From NCBI GenBank assembly GCA_016795505.1, contig JAEUHH010000082.1:1-46220 (forward strand): 46,220 nt of DNA, read 5' to 3'. This document shows positions 17,713 to 27,030 of this stretch, piece by piece; the stretch's first letter is position 1, and each line of letters starts with the position of its first letter. Made by a program: the position numbers and the translations under genes. The notes beneath the pieces are model-generated. The model did no database searches and had not been told where the DNA came from. It worked only from the letters and a program-made list of their open reading frames with translations. Origin of the DNA: Verrucomicrobiales bacterium (GTDB lineage Bacteria > Verrucomicrobiota > Verrucomicrobiia > Verrucomicrobiales > DEV007).

Positions 17713-17745
17713 TGCGAGGAGGGCACGGGAACGCGGATTGCCGGT

Positions 17746-20148
17746 TCACTCGAGGCGGATGAGGTCGGGGGATTCGGTCGAGTCTTCAATCGCACGGATC
17801 GCCTCGCGGACGGAGGTGGCCTTTTCAATCATCAGTTTGGGGGGGAAGTCCTTCTCTTCCTTTTCGAAATAGTGCGCGATCTTCTCCAGTTCCGGGATGA
17901 CCGATTTCGCGTGGGTGCCATAGGTGAGGAGGATCTTCATCAGTTCCGGCGTCCGTATTTGGCTCGCCCAGGGATTCTGGTCGCGGGTGTATTGCACGAG
18001 GGCGGCCATGCCTTCCTCGATATGGTGCCGAGCGAGGAGGCGGAGCCCTTCGACGCGGATCTGATCGGCGAACATCTCGCCGCTGGGCGCGGGTTGGATG
18101 ATGGCCTCGTGAATCGCGGGCAGGAGCGGCCGGATCTCTTCGAGGGAGAGGTGTTGGTAAACAGAGGCGATGCTGCCGCGGGCGCGTCCGTCCTGGTTTT
18201 TCAGACCGGCTCGAACCGCTTCATAAAGGGCGGCGCGATCCACGCCTTCGAGCGAACGGCTCAGCATGCCATCGCGGTCGAACAGGGCAAAGGACAGGTA
18301 GCGTTGCTGCATGCCACGGGGATCTTTCTCCAAATCGACCTTGGCCAGCAGTTCGAGGAGTTGCGGGACCGCCGGCATGGCGGGTGCGCCGATCGCCGCG
18401 AGGGCCTCGGCGGCCTTGATCCGCAGCCAGAGATCCTCATGCGACAAGGTTTTCCGAAGCGCCTCGACCGCGGGGGCCCCGCGTCCGCGGAGGAAGGTCA
18501 ATGCCTGGCAGGCGCCGTAGCGGGCCTCGAGGACCGGGGATTCGAGCATTGCGATCAAGGGCGCGGCGTTGGCATTTTTGCGACGGCCGAGAGCCATGGC
18601 AGCGCGCTCGCGGACGACGGGTGACCAGTTCTGGAGGCGCTCGATCAGTTGTTCATCGGTCAGCGAATCGTAGAAGGTGTTGCGGTCCTTGTTGTTCCAT
18701 CCACGACCATCGAGGATGACTGCCTGGGCTTTGGCGGCGTCGAGTTGCGGGATGGTCGCAGAGCGTTTCCCGGTGAGAAAAATCTTCTTCAGCGGCATGG
18801 CGTAGGCGAGCAGGAAGGCTCCGGTGCAGTCCCAGCCCGCATAGCTGTCATTGCCCGGCTCCGGTGCCCCCTGGTGAAGAAAAGTGCCATCCCAGCGGCG
18901 GGCCAGGTCGAGATACCAGGAACCGAATTCCTGCATCCAGGCCCCCGTGGCCTGCGGTCCGGAATGCGCCACGCCGGGCATGGCCCAGATCAGGTTGAAG
19001 AAGTTGCCGGTGTGACCGGTGTCGCGTTCGGAGCCGTGGGAGGCAAGGCTCATGCGCGAGAAGAACTCGGCGCCCTCGGCCTCGTCGAGGAGGCTGAACA
19101 GGACCGAGGCCATGCCGCATTTGCCGTTGTCTTCGTGGTTCTCGATCCACGGGTGGTGATCACCATAAGGGATCGCTCCCTTGCCGATGTAAAATCGCAG
19201 CAAACGGGAACTGCGCTCGATCGCGAGGTCGATCGCGGGATCCTTGACTCCGGCAGCACGTGCCATCACAAGTCCGATCGTCATGGGGATTCCAGGCGAG
19301 TTCATCATCCCGTAGCCCCGGAGCCGGCCATCCGGCTTGGCAAAGGTGTGGCCCCAGGAGCCGACCGCGCTCTGACCCTTGGCCGACTCGATGGCGAGGC
19401 GTCCGAGGCCGGGCATCACCGTCGTATCACCGCTCGCCATGGCATACTCGGCCAGCAGCATCATGACGTAGCCGTAGCGCCATGATTGCATGTTGTCGGC
19501 GGAGAAGTCGGCCGCCCATTCGGCCTCCCGCTTCACCAGCGGCAGGTAGGTCGGATCGCCGCTCGCGAGGAGGGCGAGGGCATTGAGTGATCGTGTGATG
19601 GGCTCGCCCGACGGACCGTTGCCGTAGGAAGGATCGGCCATCCGCGCCGCGAGCGCCCGGCATCCTTCCTCAAGAATGCGCTGTGATTTGAGACAATCAT
19701 ACGGGGCCGTGGCCGAGTAGCTGCCGAGGACGGGCAGCGTCACCACGACCTCGTCCGTTTTGCCCGCCCGCCATCGTGTGAGGACCAGCTTCCCCGCACC
19801 GGCCTCCGTTTCGGCGGTCGTGAGGGCGAGGCCCAACTCCGTGCGCGGATCGTAGGAGAAGGGTTTGCCGGCGACTCCCAGGATCACGTCACCAACGGCG
19901 AGGATGCCATCCGCAGGGGACTTCTCTTCGACCTTGGTGATGAAGATTTGACGGGCGTCGCTCGTCACCAGTTTGTCGCAGTGCATCCAGCCCCGCAGGC
20001 CCGTGGCTCCGAGGTTCCAGTCGTGTTTGGCGTTTGGGGGAATGACACCCCCTTTCGTGAAATCGGGAGGCGCGGTGGTTTCATTCGGTCCGGCGGAGTG
20101 GCCGAGCGTCGTGAGAAATAGAGCAGGGAGGAGGAGGGCGAGTTTCAT
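17746..20148 (-). CDS. DUF6288-like protein: PDZ-like + alpha-helical toroid-like + HEAT repeats (copy 2)
   Basis: 800 aa from the ATG at 20148, chosen for the signal peptide MKLALLLPALFLTTLGHSA. Residues ~70-135 look like a PDZ fold (KSPADGILAVGDVILGVAGKPF). The middle (~160-480) has helical-pair repeats resembling (alpha/alpha) toroid proteins: RSLNALALLASGDP, YGYVMMLLAEYAMASGD, and GSWGH. It also carries polar motifs conserved in copy 1: IPYGDH, HEDNGKC, GHTGN, WDG and GWDC. The C-terminal third has HEAT-like repeats (VVRERAAMALGRR, LWLRIKAAEALAAIG). I assign DUF6288 from memory of this architecture in Verrucomicrobia. No reaction is known; the conserved His/Asp/Asn cluster suggests an enzyme. 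Last intact gene of the 11-gene operon. Confidence 0.8.
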   Translation of the reverse strand: MKLALLLPALFLTTLGHSAGPNETTAPPDFTKGGVIPPNAKHDWNLGATGLRGWMHCDKLVTSDARQIFITKVEEKSPADGILAVGDVILGVAGKPFSYDPRTELGLALTTAETEAGAGKLVLTRWRAGKTDEVVVTLPVLGSYSATAPYDCLKSQRILEEGCRALAARMADPSYGNGPSGEPITRSLNALALLASGDPTYLPLVKREAEWAADFSADNMQSWRYGYVMMLLAEYAMASGDTTVMPGLGRLAIESAKGQSAVGSWGHTFAKPDGRLRGYGMMNSPGIPMTIGLVMARAAGVKDPAIDLAIERSSRLLRFYIGKGAIPYGDHHPWIENHEDNGKCGMASVLFSLLDEAEGAEFFSRMSLASHGSERDTGHTGNFFNLIWAMPGVAHSGPQATGAWMQEFGSWYLDLARRWDGTFLHQGAPEPGNDSYAGWDCTGAFLLAYAMPLKKIFLTGKRSATIPQLDAAKAQAVILDGRGWNNKDRNTFYDSLTDEQLIERLQNWSPVVRERAAMALGRRKNANAAPLIAMLESPVLEARYGACQALTFLRGRGAPAVEALRKTLSHEDLWLRIKAAEALAAIGAPAMPAVPQLLELLAKVDLEKDPRGMQQRYLSFALFDRDGMLSRSLEGVDRAALYEAVRAGLKNQDGRARGSIASVYQHLSLEEIRPLLPAIHEAIIQPAPSGEMFADQIRVEGLRLLARHHIEEGMAALVQYTRDQNPWASQIRTPELMKILLTYGTHAKSVIPELEKIAHYFEKEEKDFPPKLMIEKATSVREAIRAIEDSTESPDLIRLE

Positions 20149-20204
20149 GGAGGGTGAACGAATCGAAATGAGCTTGATCAGTGATTGACGCGGTTCCGTT
20201 GTCT

Positions 20205-21392
20205 TCAATCTTTTGCCAGTCCCGCCATGGCCTCGGCGAAGCCCTTGCCGATGCCCCCGAGGATCTTGGCGGAACCGAGGTAGTGGAATTCGGCGTTGGA
20301 GACGCCTTTCTCGAGGATGAGGCGCTCCCGTTCGGAGAGGCCTTCGGCCCGCATCTTCTCCACGAGGCTTCTTTCCTCCGCCGGCTTCAGGCTCTGCTCC
20401 TTGGCGAGCTTTTTGGCCTCATTGGTGATGCCACCGTCTTTGGCGCGGGCGCGGGTCAGCTCCGGATCCCAGTAGTTTTCGGTGAGAACAGATGCGACCG
20501 TGCCCTTGAACTCCGGCAACTGCGCCGGGGCCGCCATGGCGGCGCGGAAGTTTTCATGCGTGCGCTGATAGCGCTTCTGTTCCGGCAGGTATTCCGAAGT
20601 CGGGCCACCGACCCCGAGCACGCCGATGACGAAGGGCAGGGCCGGTGTGTTGAGATCCCTGCGGACATCTCGGATGAAATGGGCCATCACCTCGCTGTAG
20701 GCGTCGTAGCCGCCGGGCTGGTCGCGGTTCGGATAGGTGCCTTGGTCCACCATGTCATTCCAACCCTGGAACCACACGAAACCGGCGATTTCATGGCCCT
20801 GCGAGGCATGGTGGTCCGGGACGACGCTCTGGAGGTCAGCGAGCACGGCTTTCACATGCTCGATCATCAGCCGGTAGTAAACGCCCGTTTCCCTCTCCTT
20901 TGCCGCTTTGATCGCGGCGATGTCTTTTCCCTGCTTTTGGAACTGTGCGAGCTGCGCTTCATTGAACCCGTAAGGTCCGGCGCTCGGTGGACGAAAATCG
21001 GTGTGCAGGCTTTTGCCGCCCCACGCAGTCTTGATGAGCAGAATGGGCGCATCGGTGAGCGTTTCCATCGTGAGGCCAAAGGTGAACTCGGGCCCGATCT
21101 TCGGTCCGTTCTGGCTCGCGCCGAAGCCTGCGGTGAGTTTGCCACTCCTGATCTCATCCGCGCTGCCGAGCGATGAAATCCAGACACGGTCACATACCTT
21201 CGGCTGGCCATCCGGGCCGGTCATCATATCCAGCATCGGCTTGGTGGCGGGGTCCATCCCGATGTGTTCGAAGGTGGCGATCTTCGCGTGGCCCTGCATG
21301 TTGGACTGGCCGGCGAGGATGAAGACCTTCAGCGGTTTGGCATGAAGCGGCGCTGAGAGCGCGAGAAAGAGGAAGGCGATGGCGGATCTCAT
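20205..21392 (-). CDS. SASA (DUF303) acetylesterase-like protein, short form 2
   Basis: 395 aa with a signal peptide (MRSAIAFLFLALSAPLHA). Single SASA/SGNH-type domain: Ser30 in ILAGQSNMQGHAK, LLIKTAWGGKSL, GFVWFQGWNDMVD, and the C-terminal NAEFHYLGSAKI block with its His. It is clearly paralogous to the gene at 25758-26993 (GQSNM.GHAKI.TF, NDMVD..TYP.R, HFIRDVR.DL, PFVIGV.GVGG). Expected to hydrolyse acetyl esters on sugars. Ends 56 bp before DUF6288-like copy 2 and starts 19 bp after copy 1, so the SASA/DUF6288 pairing looks like a duplicated module. Confidence 0.9.
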   Translation of the reverse strand: MRSAIAFLFLALSAPLHAKPLKVFILAGQSNMQGHAKIATFEHIGMDPATKPMLDMMTGPDGQPKVCDRVWISSLGSADEIRSGKLTAGFGASQNGPKIGPEFTFGLTMETLTDAPILLIKTAWGGKSLHTDFRPPSAGPYGFNEAQLAQFQKQGKDIAAIKAAKERETGVYYRLMIEHVKAVLADLQSVVPDHHASQGHEIAGFVWFQGWNDMVDQGTYPNRDQPGGYDAYSEVMAHFIRDVRRDLNTPALPFVIGVLGVGGPTSEYLPEQKRYQRTHENFRAAMAAPAQLPEFKGTVASVLTENYWDPELTRARAKDGGITNEAKKLAKEQSLKPAEERSLVEKMRAEGLSERERLILEKGVSNAEFHYLGSAKILGGIGKGFAEAMAGLAKD

Positions 21393-21411
21393 GGGATGGT
21401 GGGAGCGGGCG

Positions 21412-23826
21412 TCAATTGGCGGAGCGGGCGGTGAACTCGGCGAATCCCACCAGTGTCGGTGTGGCCGTGGCCGACTCGATCGCGGCGACCCCCTGGTCGA
21501 ACATCTGCAGGTGATCGGCGGAAACTTTCTTCACGTTCGCGAGGTAGGCGCGGATCTCCCCGAGTTTTGGAAGGAACGTCTTGGCGTGGGCGCCGTAGCG
21601 CTGGAGGTAGATGAGACAGTCTTTCGTGCGGTTTCTTTCACCCCATCGCTCCGGTTCCATCGTGCTGACGCAGAGTTCCATGCCTTCGCGGATGCCGAGG
21701 CGCGAGAGCAGGTCGAGTCCTGCCAGCCTCACCCCGTCGCCGAACATCTCGTTGCTCGGTGCGAGCTGCTGGATCGCTTTGACGATGTCTGGCAAGAGGG
21801 CGACGACATCCGCGTCGGTGAGCTTGTTGAATGTCTTGGAAGCTCCGCCGCGGGCGATGCTGTCCTCATGATGCAGGAGCGCCTGCAGGGCGGGATAGAG
21901 TTGGGCGCGGTCCACGCCCTCGAGGGAGGCCCCGAGAATGCTCTGCGGCCCGCGTTCTCCGGGATAGTTCGCGAAGAGCGCGAGACTGGCGGAGAGTGCG
22001 GTGTGACGGCGGGGATCGGCGGGGTTGGTGCCGACGGCCAAGGCGAGCAGGTCGCTCACGCAGGCCTTGCGCGCGTCAGGGCCCAGCGCCGGGATCGCCT
22101 CGGCGGCGAGACATTGCACCCACGGGTCGGAATCCCGGAGGGCGGCGCGCAGTTGCGGGGCCGCGGCATCGGCGCGTTTGCCGAGAGCTTCGAGGGCCTC
22201 GCACGCGCCGTAGCGGGCATCAGGGTTGCTGCTAGCGAGCATCTTCAGCAGCACGGGCAGGTGGTCGCCCTCGCGTTGGCCCAGCGCGGCGGCGGAGCGT
22301 TTGCGGACGAAGGGAGACCAACTCGTGAGTCCGGTGAGGAGCTGCTCGTCGCTGCGCTCTTCGTAGCGGTCGGGATCGCCTTTGAAGGCAAAATCGCGGC
22401 CGGCGGCGATGACTTCGGCGACCTGTTTGTCGTCGAGCGGCGGGACGGTGAAGGGTTTCTTGCCGGTGAGGCGCAGGCTCCGCAACGGCAGGGAATAGGC
22501 GATGAGATGCTGGCCGCTGCAATCCCAGCCAACGTATTTGTGGTGCTCCTCGGCTCCTTCGGGAGAGGGTTGATACACAAAGGCACCGTCCCAACTCCGG
22601 GCGAAGTCATAATACCAAGCCTGCTCTTTGAGATAGGCTCCGATGGCCTGCGGGCCGCAGCGGGCGACACCCTGCAGCGCCCAGAGGTAGTTGAAGTAAT
22701 TGCCGGTGTGGCCGCGCTCGCGTTCGCTGTAGGCAGCGGTGGACATTTTGGCAAAGAACAAGGCCGCTTCGCGATCGCCGAGCAGATCAAACAGGACCGC
22801 TCCGGCGGAGCATTTGCCGTTGTCCTCGTGTGCGGGGTAGGGGCGGTGATCGCCGTAAGGAATGCCGCCCTTGTTGACCCACCAGCGGAGGAAGCCGGCC
22901 GCCTTCTCGATGGCCCGGTCGAGATCAGGATGTGTCACCCCGGTCTCGCGGGCGAGGACCATGCCGATGGTGAGGCTCAGGCCTGGCTGGTTCATCGCTC
23001 CGTAGCCGCCGAGATTGCCGCCCGGAACAGCGAAACGATGGCCCCAGGTGCCCACGCCGCTCTGGCCGCGCGCCGTTTCCAGTGCGAGACGCTCCAGGCC
23101 CGGCAACACCGCCGTGTCACCCGTGGCCGCGACATATTCCCCCAGAAAGATCATGAGGTAGCCGTAGTACCAGGAAAGAAATCCGTCCGTGGTGAAGTCA
23201 GCGGCCCATTCCGCCTCCTTCTTGATCAGCGGCAGATACGCCTGGTTGCCGCTCGCGAGCAGGGCGAGGGCGTTGAGGGAACGCGGGATCGGATTGAGGC
23301 CCTTCGTGTAATCCGGCGCAGCCATGCGCTCGGCCAGCGCGGCGCACCCGAGTTCGAGGATGCGCTGCGATTTCGGGCAATCGTAAGGGGCCGTGGCGCT
23401 GTAGCTGCCCAGCACGGGTAGCCGGAGCGTCACCGGTTCCGTTTTGCCGCTCCGCCAACGCAGCAATTTCAGCTCACCGTCGGATGCCTCCGCGGTCGTG
23501 ATGGCTTGGGCGAACTGCACCCGTGCGTCGTCGGAGAACGGCGTGCCGTTCACCCCGAGGATGACATCGCTTTTGCTGAAGGCACCGTCCGCCGGCGAGC
23601 CCGCTGCTACCTCGGTGACGAGGATCTGGCGTGCCTCGCGCGAGTGGCCTTTCGCGGTGAAATACCAGCCGCGGAGCCCGGTGGGACCGAGCGTCCAATC
23701 GTGCTTCGCACCGGTCGGCAGGGTCGGATCGGTCGTGAAATCAGGTGGCGTGGCCGGTGCCTTCACTTCGGCGGACGAAGCGAAGCCGGGCAGCAGGAGG
23801 ATGGCGAGGAGAAGTCTGAGTTTCAT
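21412..23826 (-). CDS. DUF6288-like protein: PDZ-like + alpha-helical toroid-like + HEAT repeats (copy 1)
   Basis: 804 aa with a signal peptide (MKLRLLLAILLLPGFASSA). It has the same layout as copy 2: PDZ-like segment at ~66-128 (GSPADGAFSKSDVILGVNGTPF), SYSATAPYDCPKSQRILELGC, a toroid-like helical region with GTWGHRFA, IPYGDHRP, HEDNGKC, GHTGNYFNYLWA, WDGAF and GWDCSG, then HEAT-like repeats (PFVRKRSAAALGQR, PWVQCLAAEAIPALG). The two copies align over their whole length with many substitutions, so the duplication is not recent. Function unknown; secreted or periplasmic by signal peptide. Confidence 0.8.
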   Translation of the reverse strand: MKLRLLLAILLLPGFASSAEVKAPATPPDFTTDPTLPTGAKHDWTLGPTGLRGWYFTAKGHSREARQILVTEVAAGSPADGAFSKSDVILGVNGTPFSDDARVQFAQAITTAEASDGELKLLRWRSGKTEPVTLRLPVLGSYSATAPYDCPKSQRILELGCAALAERMAAPDYTKGLNPIPRSLNALALLASGNQAYLPLIKKEAEWAADFTTDGFLSWYYGYLMIFLGEYVAATGDTAVLPGLERLALETARGQSGVGTWGHRFAVPGGNLGGYGAMNQPGLSLTIGMVLARETGVTHPDLDRAIEKAAGFLRWWVNKGGIPYGDHRPYPAHEDNGKCSAGAVLFDLLGDREAALFFAKMSTAAYSERERGHTGNYFNYLWALQGVARCGPQAIGAYLKEQAWYYDFARSWDGAFVYQPSPEGAEEHHKYVGWDCSGQHLIAYSLPLRSLRLTGKKPFTVPPLDDKQVAEVIAAGRDFAFKGDPDRYEERSDEQLLTGLTSWSPFVRKRSAAALGQREGDHLPVLLKMLASSNPDARYGACEALEALGKRADAAAPQLRAALRDSDPWVQCLAAEAIPALGPDARKACVSDLLALAVGTNPADPRRHTALSASLALFANYPGERGPQSILGASLEGVDRAQLYPALQALLHHEDSIARGGASKTFNKLTDADVVALLPDIVKAIQQLAPSNEMFGDGVRLAGLDLLSRLGIREGMELCVSTMEPERWGERNRTKDCLIYLQRYGAHAKTFLPKLGEIRAYLANVKKVSADHLQMFDQGVAAIESATATPTLVGFAEFTARSAN

Positions 23827-23904
23827 GACAAGTCGGGATTCAGGGTGGTAAGTCGGAACAGAATGAGTCGGGCTGGTGGGAGGTACAGGCTGGGGAAGGG
23901 TCTT

Positions 23905-25761
23905 TCAGGGTTCGGTGAGGAGCTTCTTTGCCTCCGCGACGCGGCGCTTCCGATCCTCCGCCTTCAGAGCGGTGATGAGTTCGTTGGTTTCCCCGCGATT
24001 CAGTAATCCAGGAGTTGAGGACTTTTTGCCGGTGTAGATTTCATACATGTCTGCGAGCGAGAAGGAATCGTTGCGCTGGGTGTCGAAGGGCAGATTCGAG
24101 AGATCGCTGGACTTGAGGGTTTCGAGTGGATTCCTCGCCCACGCGTAGCGGAAATAGACCGGATCGGGAACCCACTCGCTGGAAAGCACGATGGTGGAGC
24201 GTTCCCAGTTTGGCTGACCCTTTCCAGCATTCTTGTCGAACCATTGCGCCTCGGCTGGTTGGAAACGGCCGTCTTTTCCCGCGATGGCGAATCCCCGGAT
24301 CGGACCGTCGTGGTAGGGGATCGCCCAGGAGTCGAGCTTCAGGATCAGTTTGCCGTCGGCGGCTTTCACCTCCTGGATTTGAGGCGGCAGCCAGCGGATG
24401 TTTTTGCCGTATTGTGTGGCGAGCGCCCACTTCGAGATGCGTTCGCCCACGGGAATTTTGATTTGGGGATGATACCAGGCGCGGTGCTGATCGAAACTGG
24501 CGGCGTAACCGATATTCTGGTCACCGGCCTTGCGCAGGTTCAAGAAAGTCTGGTAGTGGACTTCGCGGATGTAGTTTCCCTCGTCCACCATCGGCGGCAG
24601 GAAATTCTCGAGCGTCTGGGGCTGGTCCTGCGTCTCCTGGGTGATGATGCCGAAAGGCATGGCGGGATCATCGAAGGCGGTGCGCCAGGCCCGGATCATT
24701 TCCGGGAAGACCCGGGCATACAGCTTGTGTCCGTTCGGCATGAGGGCCTCGTTGTAGCCTTGATGCCAGATCGCGCCCTTCACCGGCAGCCCGGCAATCG
24801 TCGAGAGCGTGCCGGCGTAGAGGGTGCCGGGCCGGTTCATATCCGCTGCTGGACCCGGCTGCAGATCGGTGGGCGGTTGACGGTCGGGAGGAATCGGCTT
24901 GCTCTGCGCCTTCTGATTGGCGGCCCAGGTGTTGTACTGCTGGATGCGGTTCTCGAGATCCTTCTTCGGGTCGAACTCAGAAATCTTCTTATCCCATTCG
25001 GCCAGCGCATTCCTCACCTCCGGGGTGTCGATCTGCTGCAACACCTCGATCGGAGTCCAGGACATGAGCGTCGTCCCGCCGCGGGAGACATCGATGAGTC
25101 CGATCGGAATCCCGGTGGCCATGTGGAGGCGGCGGCCGAAGATGTAACCGATGCCCGACATATCCGGCACCGTTTCCGGCGAGCACACGTCCCAATATCC
25201 TTGACGGAAGTGTTGGCTGAAAAACGAATTCCACTGGTATTGGCGGGGAAACGAATTGCGTGGCTCCGGCCCGTTCTGTTGGGGCACGGTGAAGAGACGG
25301 ATCTGATCAAAGTTCGCCGAGAGAATCTCGAGGGGACCTTCCTCCAGTTTGCGGATTTCGAATTCCATGTTGCTCTGGCCCCCGAGCAACCAGACATCGC
25401 CGACGAGGAGGTTCGTCAGCTCGAGGGTCTCCTTCTTGCCCTTCACCGTGATCGTGCGCGGCTCCGAACTGGCGGGCCTCGCGGGCAGTTCGACCTGCCA
25501 GGACCGGTCGTCGGCGGCGGTGGCCGTCCGGGTTTCCTTGCCAAAGGTCACCGTGACGGTCTCACCGGGCGCGGCCCAGCCCCGGATCGGGATGGGGCGA
25601 TCCCGTTGCAAGACCATGTTGGACTGGAACAGGTTGTGGACGCACAAGCCGCTTCCGATCGCGGGCGTGTCGATCCGGTCCTTTCCCTCTTCCGGGGCAT
25701 CCGCGGCGGGAAGGGTGGCAGCGAGGCCGAATGCTAGCAAGATGAGGAAGACGCTCTTCAT
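23905..25761 (-). CDS. sialate O-acetylesterase-like protein (SASA, long form)
   Basis: 618 aa with a signal peptide (MKSVFLILLAFGLAATLPAA). The N-terminal beta-domain is typical of sialate O-acetylesterases (LFQSNMVLQRDRPIPIRGWAAPGE). The catalytic domain has Ser130 in WLLGGQSNMEFE, GIGYIFGRRLH, IPIGLIDVSRGGT and KGAIWHQGYNEA; the usual DxxH-type C-terminal histidine is likely in ASFDQHRAWYHPQIKIPVGER. Predicted to de-O-acetylate sugars; sialic acid itself is not implied, as the family acts on varied acetylated glycans. Its start overlaps the stop of the SASA gene upstream in ATGA; the DUF6288-like copy 1 follows after 78 bp. Confidence 0.9.
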   Translation of the reverse strand: MKSVFLILLAFGLAATLPAADAPEEGKDRIDTPAIGSGLCVHNLFQSNMVLQRDRPIPIRGWAAPGETVTVTFGKETRTATAADDRSWQVELPARPASSEPRTITVKGKKETLELTNLLVGDVWLLGGQSNMEFEIRKLEEGPLEILSANFDQIRLFTVPQQNGPEPRNSFPRQYQWNSFFSQHFRQGYWDVCSPETVPDMSGIGYIFGRRLHMATGIPIGLIDVSRGGTTLMSWTPIEVLQQIDTPEVRNALAEWDKKISEFDPKKDLENRIQQYNTWAANQKAQSKPIPPDRQPPTDLQPGPAADMNRPGTLYAGTLSTIAGLPVKGAIWHQGYNEALMPNGHKLYARVFPEMIRAWRTAFDDPAMPFGIITQETQDQPQTLENFLPPMVDEGNYIREVHYQTFLNLRKAGDQNIGYAASFDQHRAWYHPQIKIPVGERISKWALATQYGKNIRWLPPQIQEVKAADGKLILKLDSWAIPYHDGPIRGFAIAGKDGRFQPAEAQWFDKNAGKGQPNWERSTIVLSSEWVPDPVYFRYAWARNPLETLKSSDLSNLPFDTQRNDSFSLADMYEIYTGKKSSTPGLLNRGETNELITALKAEDRKRRVAEAKKLLTEP

Positions 25762-26993
25762 CGCGAGGAAGCGTTCAACAGGGTTTCCGCAAAGGCCCTG
25801 CCCATCAGCGCAAAGGTCTTCGCGCAGCCGAGATAGTGGTAGCCGGCGTTCGAAGCTCCGCGCTCCCAGAGGGCTACGTCAGAGGGCGTGATGAGTTTGG
25901 CTTCGTAGTCCTTGAGGTAGGCACGCTTCTCTTCCTCGGTCATGTGACCATCGGCATTGGCGTGATCCTTGTGTTTGGAATTCAGGAAATGGCCCATCTG
26001 GCGGACTTGGGCGCGCTTCTCATCGATCACGGCCAGTTCCTCCGACCAGAAGGGCGCGGTGGGCACGGCGAAGACGTTGCCCTGGAACTCCGGCAGCCGC
26101 GACGGCGCCGTCATCGCCTCGCGGAAAGCGAGATTGTCTCCATCCGCCTTTGCCCCGCCGACGCCCATCACCCCGATGACAAAGGGCATCCCCGGCGCGT
26201 CGAGGTCTTTGCGCACATCGCGGATAAAATGGGCGAGCAGGTCGCTATAAACCGCGAAACGCCCCGGCTTGCCGCGATCCGGGTAGGTATGGCCGTCCAC
26301 CATGTCGTTGAAGCCCTGAAACCAAACGAAGCCCGCAATCTCGTAGCCATCTTTCGCCTCGTAGGCGGGGCAGATTCGTTTGGGATCAGCTAGCACGTGT
26401 TTGACATGCTCGATCATGTAGCGATAGAAGCGGCCGGTTTCCTGTTTCTTCTCCGCGAGCCACTGATTCATGTCTTTCGGCACGCCATGGCCGGGAGGGC
26501 CGTAGTAGAGCTTTTTCTGGTAGTCGTTCAGTTCGTACGGTCCCGCGCTCGGTGGGCGGAATTCCGTGTTCAGGCTTCTTCCTCCCCACGCCGTTTTGAT
26601 GATCAGCACCGGCTCGTCGAGCGCCGCGTCGAGTGTGAGCCCGAAGGTGAATTCCGGGCCGATCTTGCCGCCATCCTCCGTCGGACGATCGCCGCGGGCA
26701 CCGTAGCCGGCGGTGAGTTTGCCGAAGCCTTCGCCATTCGCGCTGCCGTCATACCTCCCAGTGAGATAGGAAATCCAGACGTTCTCACAGACCGTCGGCT
26801 TGCCGTCGGATACGCGCATCTGTTTCAGGAGCGGGGCCGTGGCGGGATCGTCGCCGATGTAGTCGAAGGTCTCGATCTTCGCATGGCCCTCCATGTTCGA
26901 CTGGCCGGCTAGGATGTAGACCTTGAGGGGGGCGGCACTAGCGTGGCCGCAGGCGAGCAGGGAGAGGGCAATGAGCGTGTGAATGTGATTCAT
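25758..26993 (-). CDS. SASA (DUF303) acetylesterase-like protein, short form 1
   Basis: 411 aa from the ATG at 26993, chosen because MNHIHTLIALSLLACGHASA is a good signal peptide; an ATG at 27023 is also in frame. Ser32 in YILAGQSNMEGHAK, LIIKTAWGGRSLNTEFRPPSAGPYE, GFVWFQGFNDMVDGHTYP, and NAGYHYLGCAK near the C-terminus. Paralogue of 20205-21392, with an extra segment near 340-375 (NADGHMTEEEKRAYL). Couples by ATGA overlap to the long SASA gene downstream and lies 37 bp after the SASA gene upstream, giving three consecutive esterase genes. Confidence 0.9.
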   Translation of the reverse strand: MNHIHTLIALSLLACGHASAAPLKVYILAGQSNMEGHAKIETFDYIGDDPATAPLLKQMRVSDGKPTVCENVWISYLTGRYDGSANGEGFGKLTAGYGARGDRPTEDGGKIGPEFTFGLTLDAALDEPVLIIKTAWGGRSLNTEFRPPSAGPYELNDYQKKLYYGPPGHGVPKDMNQWLAEKKQETGRFYRYMIEHVKHVLADPKRICPAYEAKDGYEIAGFVWFQGFNDMVDGHTYPDRGKPGRFAVYSDLLAHFIRDVRKDLDAPGMPFVIGVMGVGGAKADGDNLAFREAMTAPSRLPEFQGNVFAVPTAPFWSEELAVIDEKRAQVRQMGHFLNSKHKDHANADGHMTEEEKRAYLKDYEAKLITPSDVALWERGASNAGYHYLGCAKTFALMGRAFAETLLNASSR

Positions 26994-27030
26994 GACAGTA
27001 GGTAGGGGGAGATGGGTTTTCATTTGGATT

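Noticed and set aside
21379-25737. Long plus-strand open frames antisense to DUF6288-like and SASA genes
   Set aside because: Shadows of minus-strand genes that have signal peptides and catalytic motifs; composition is Gly/Arg/Val-rich without family features.
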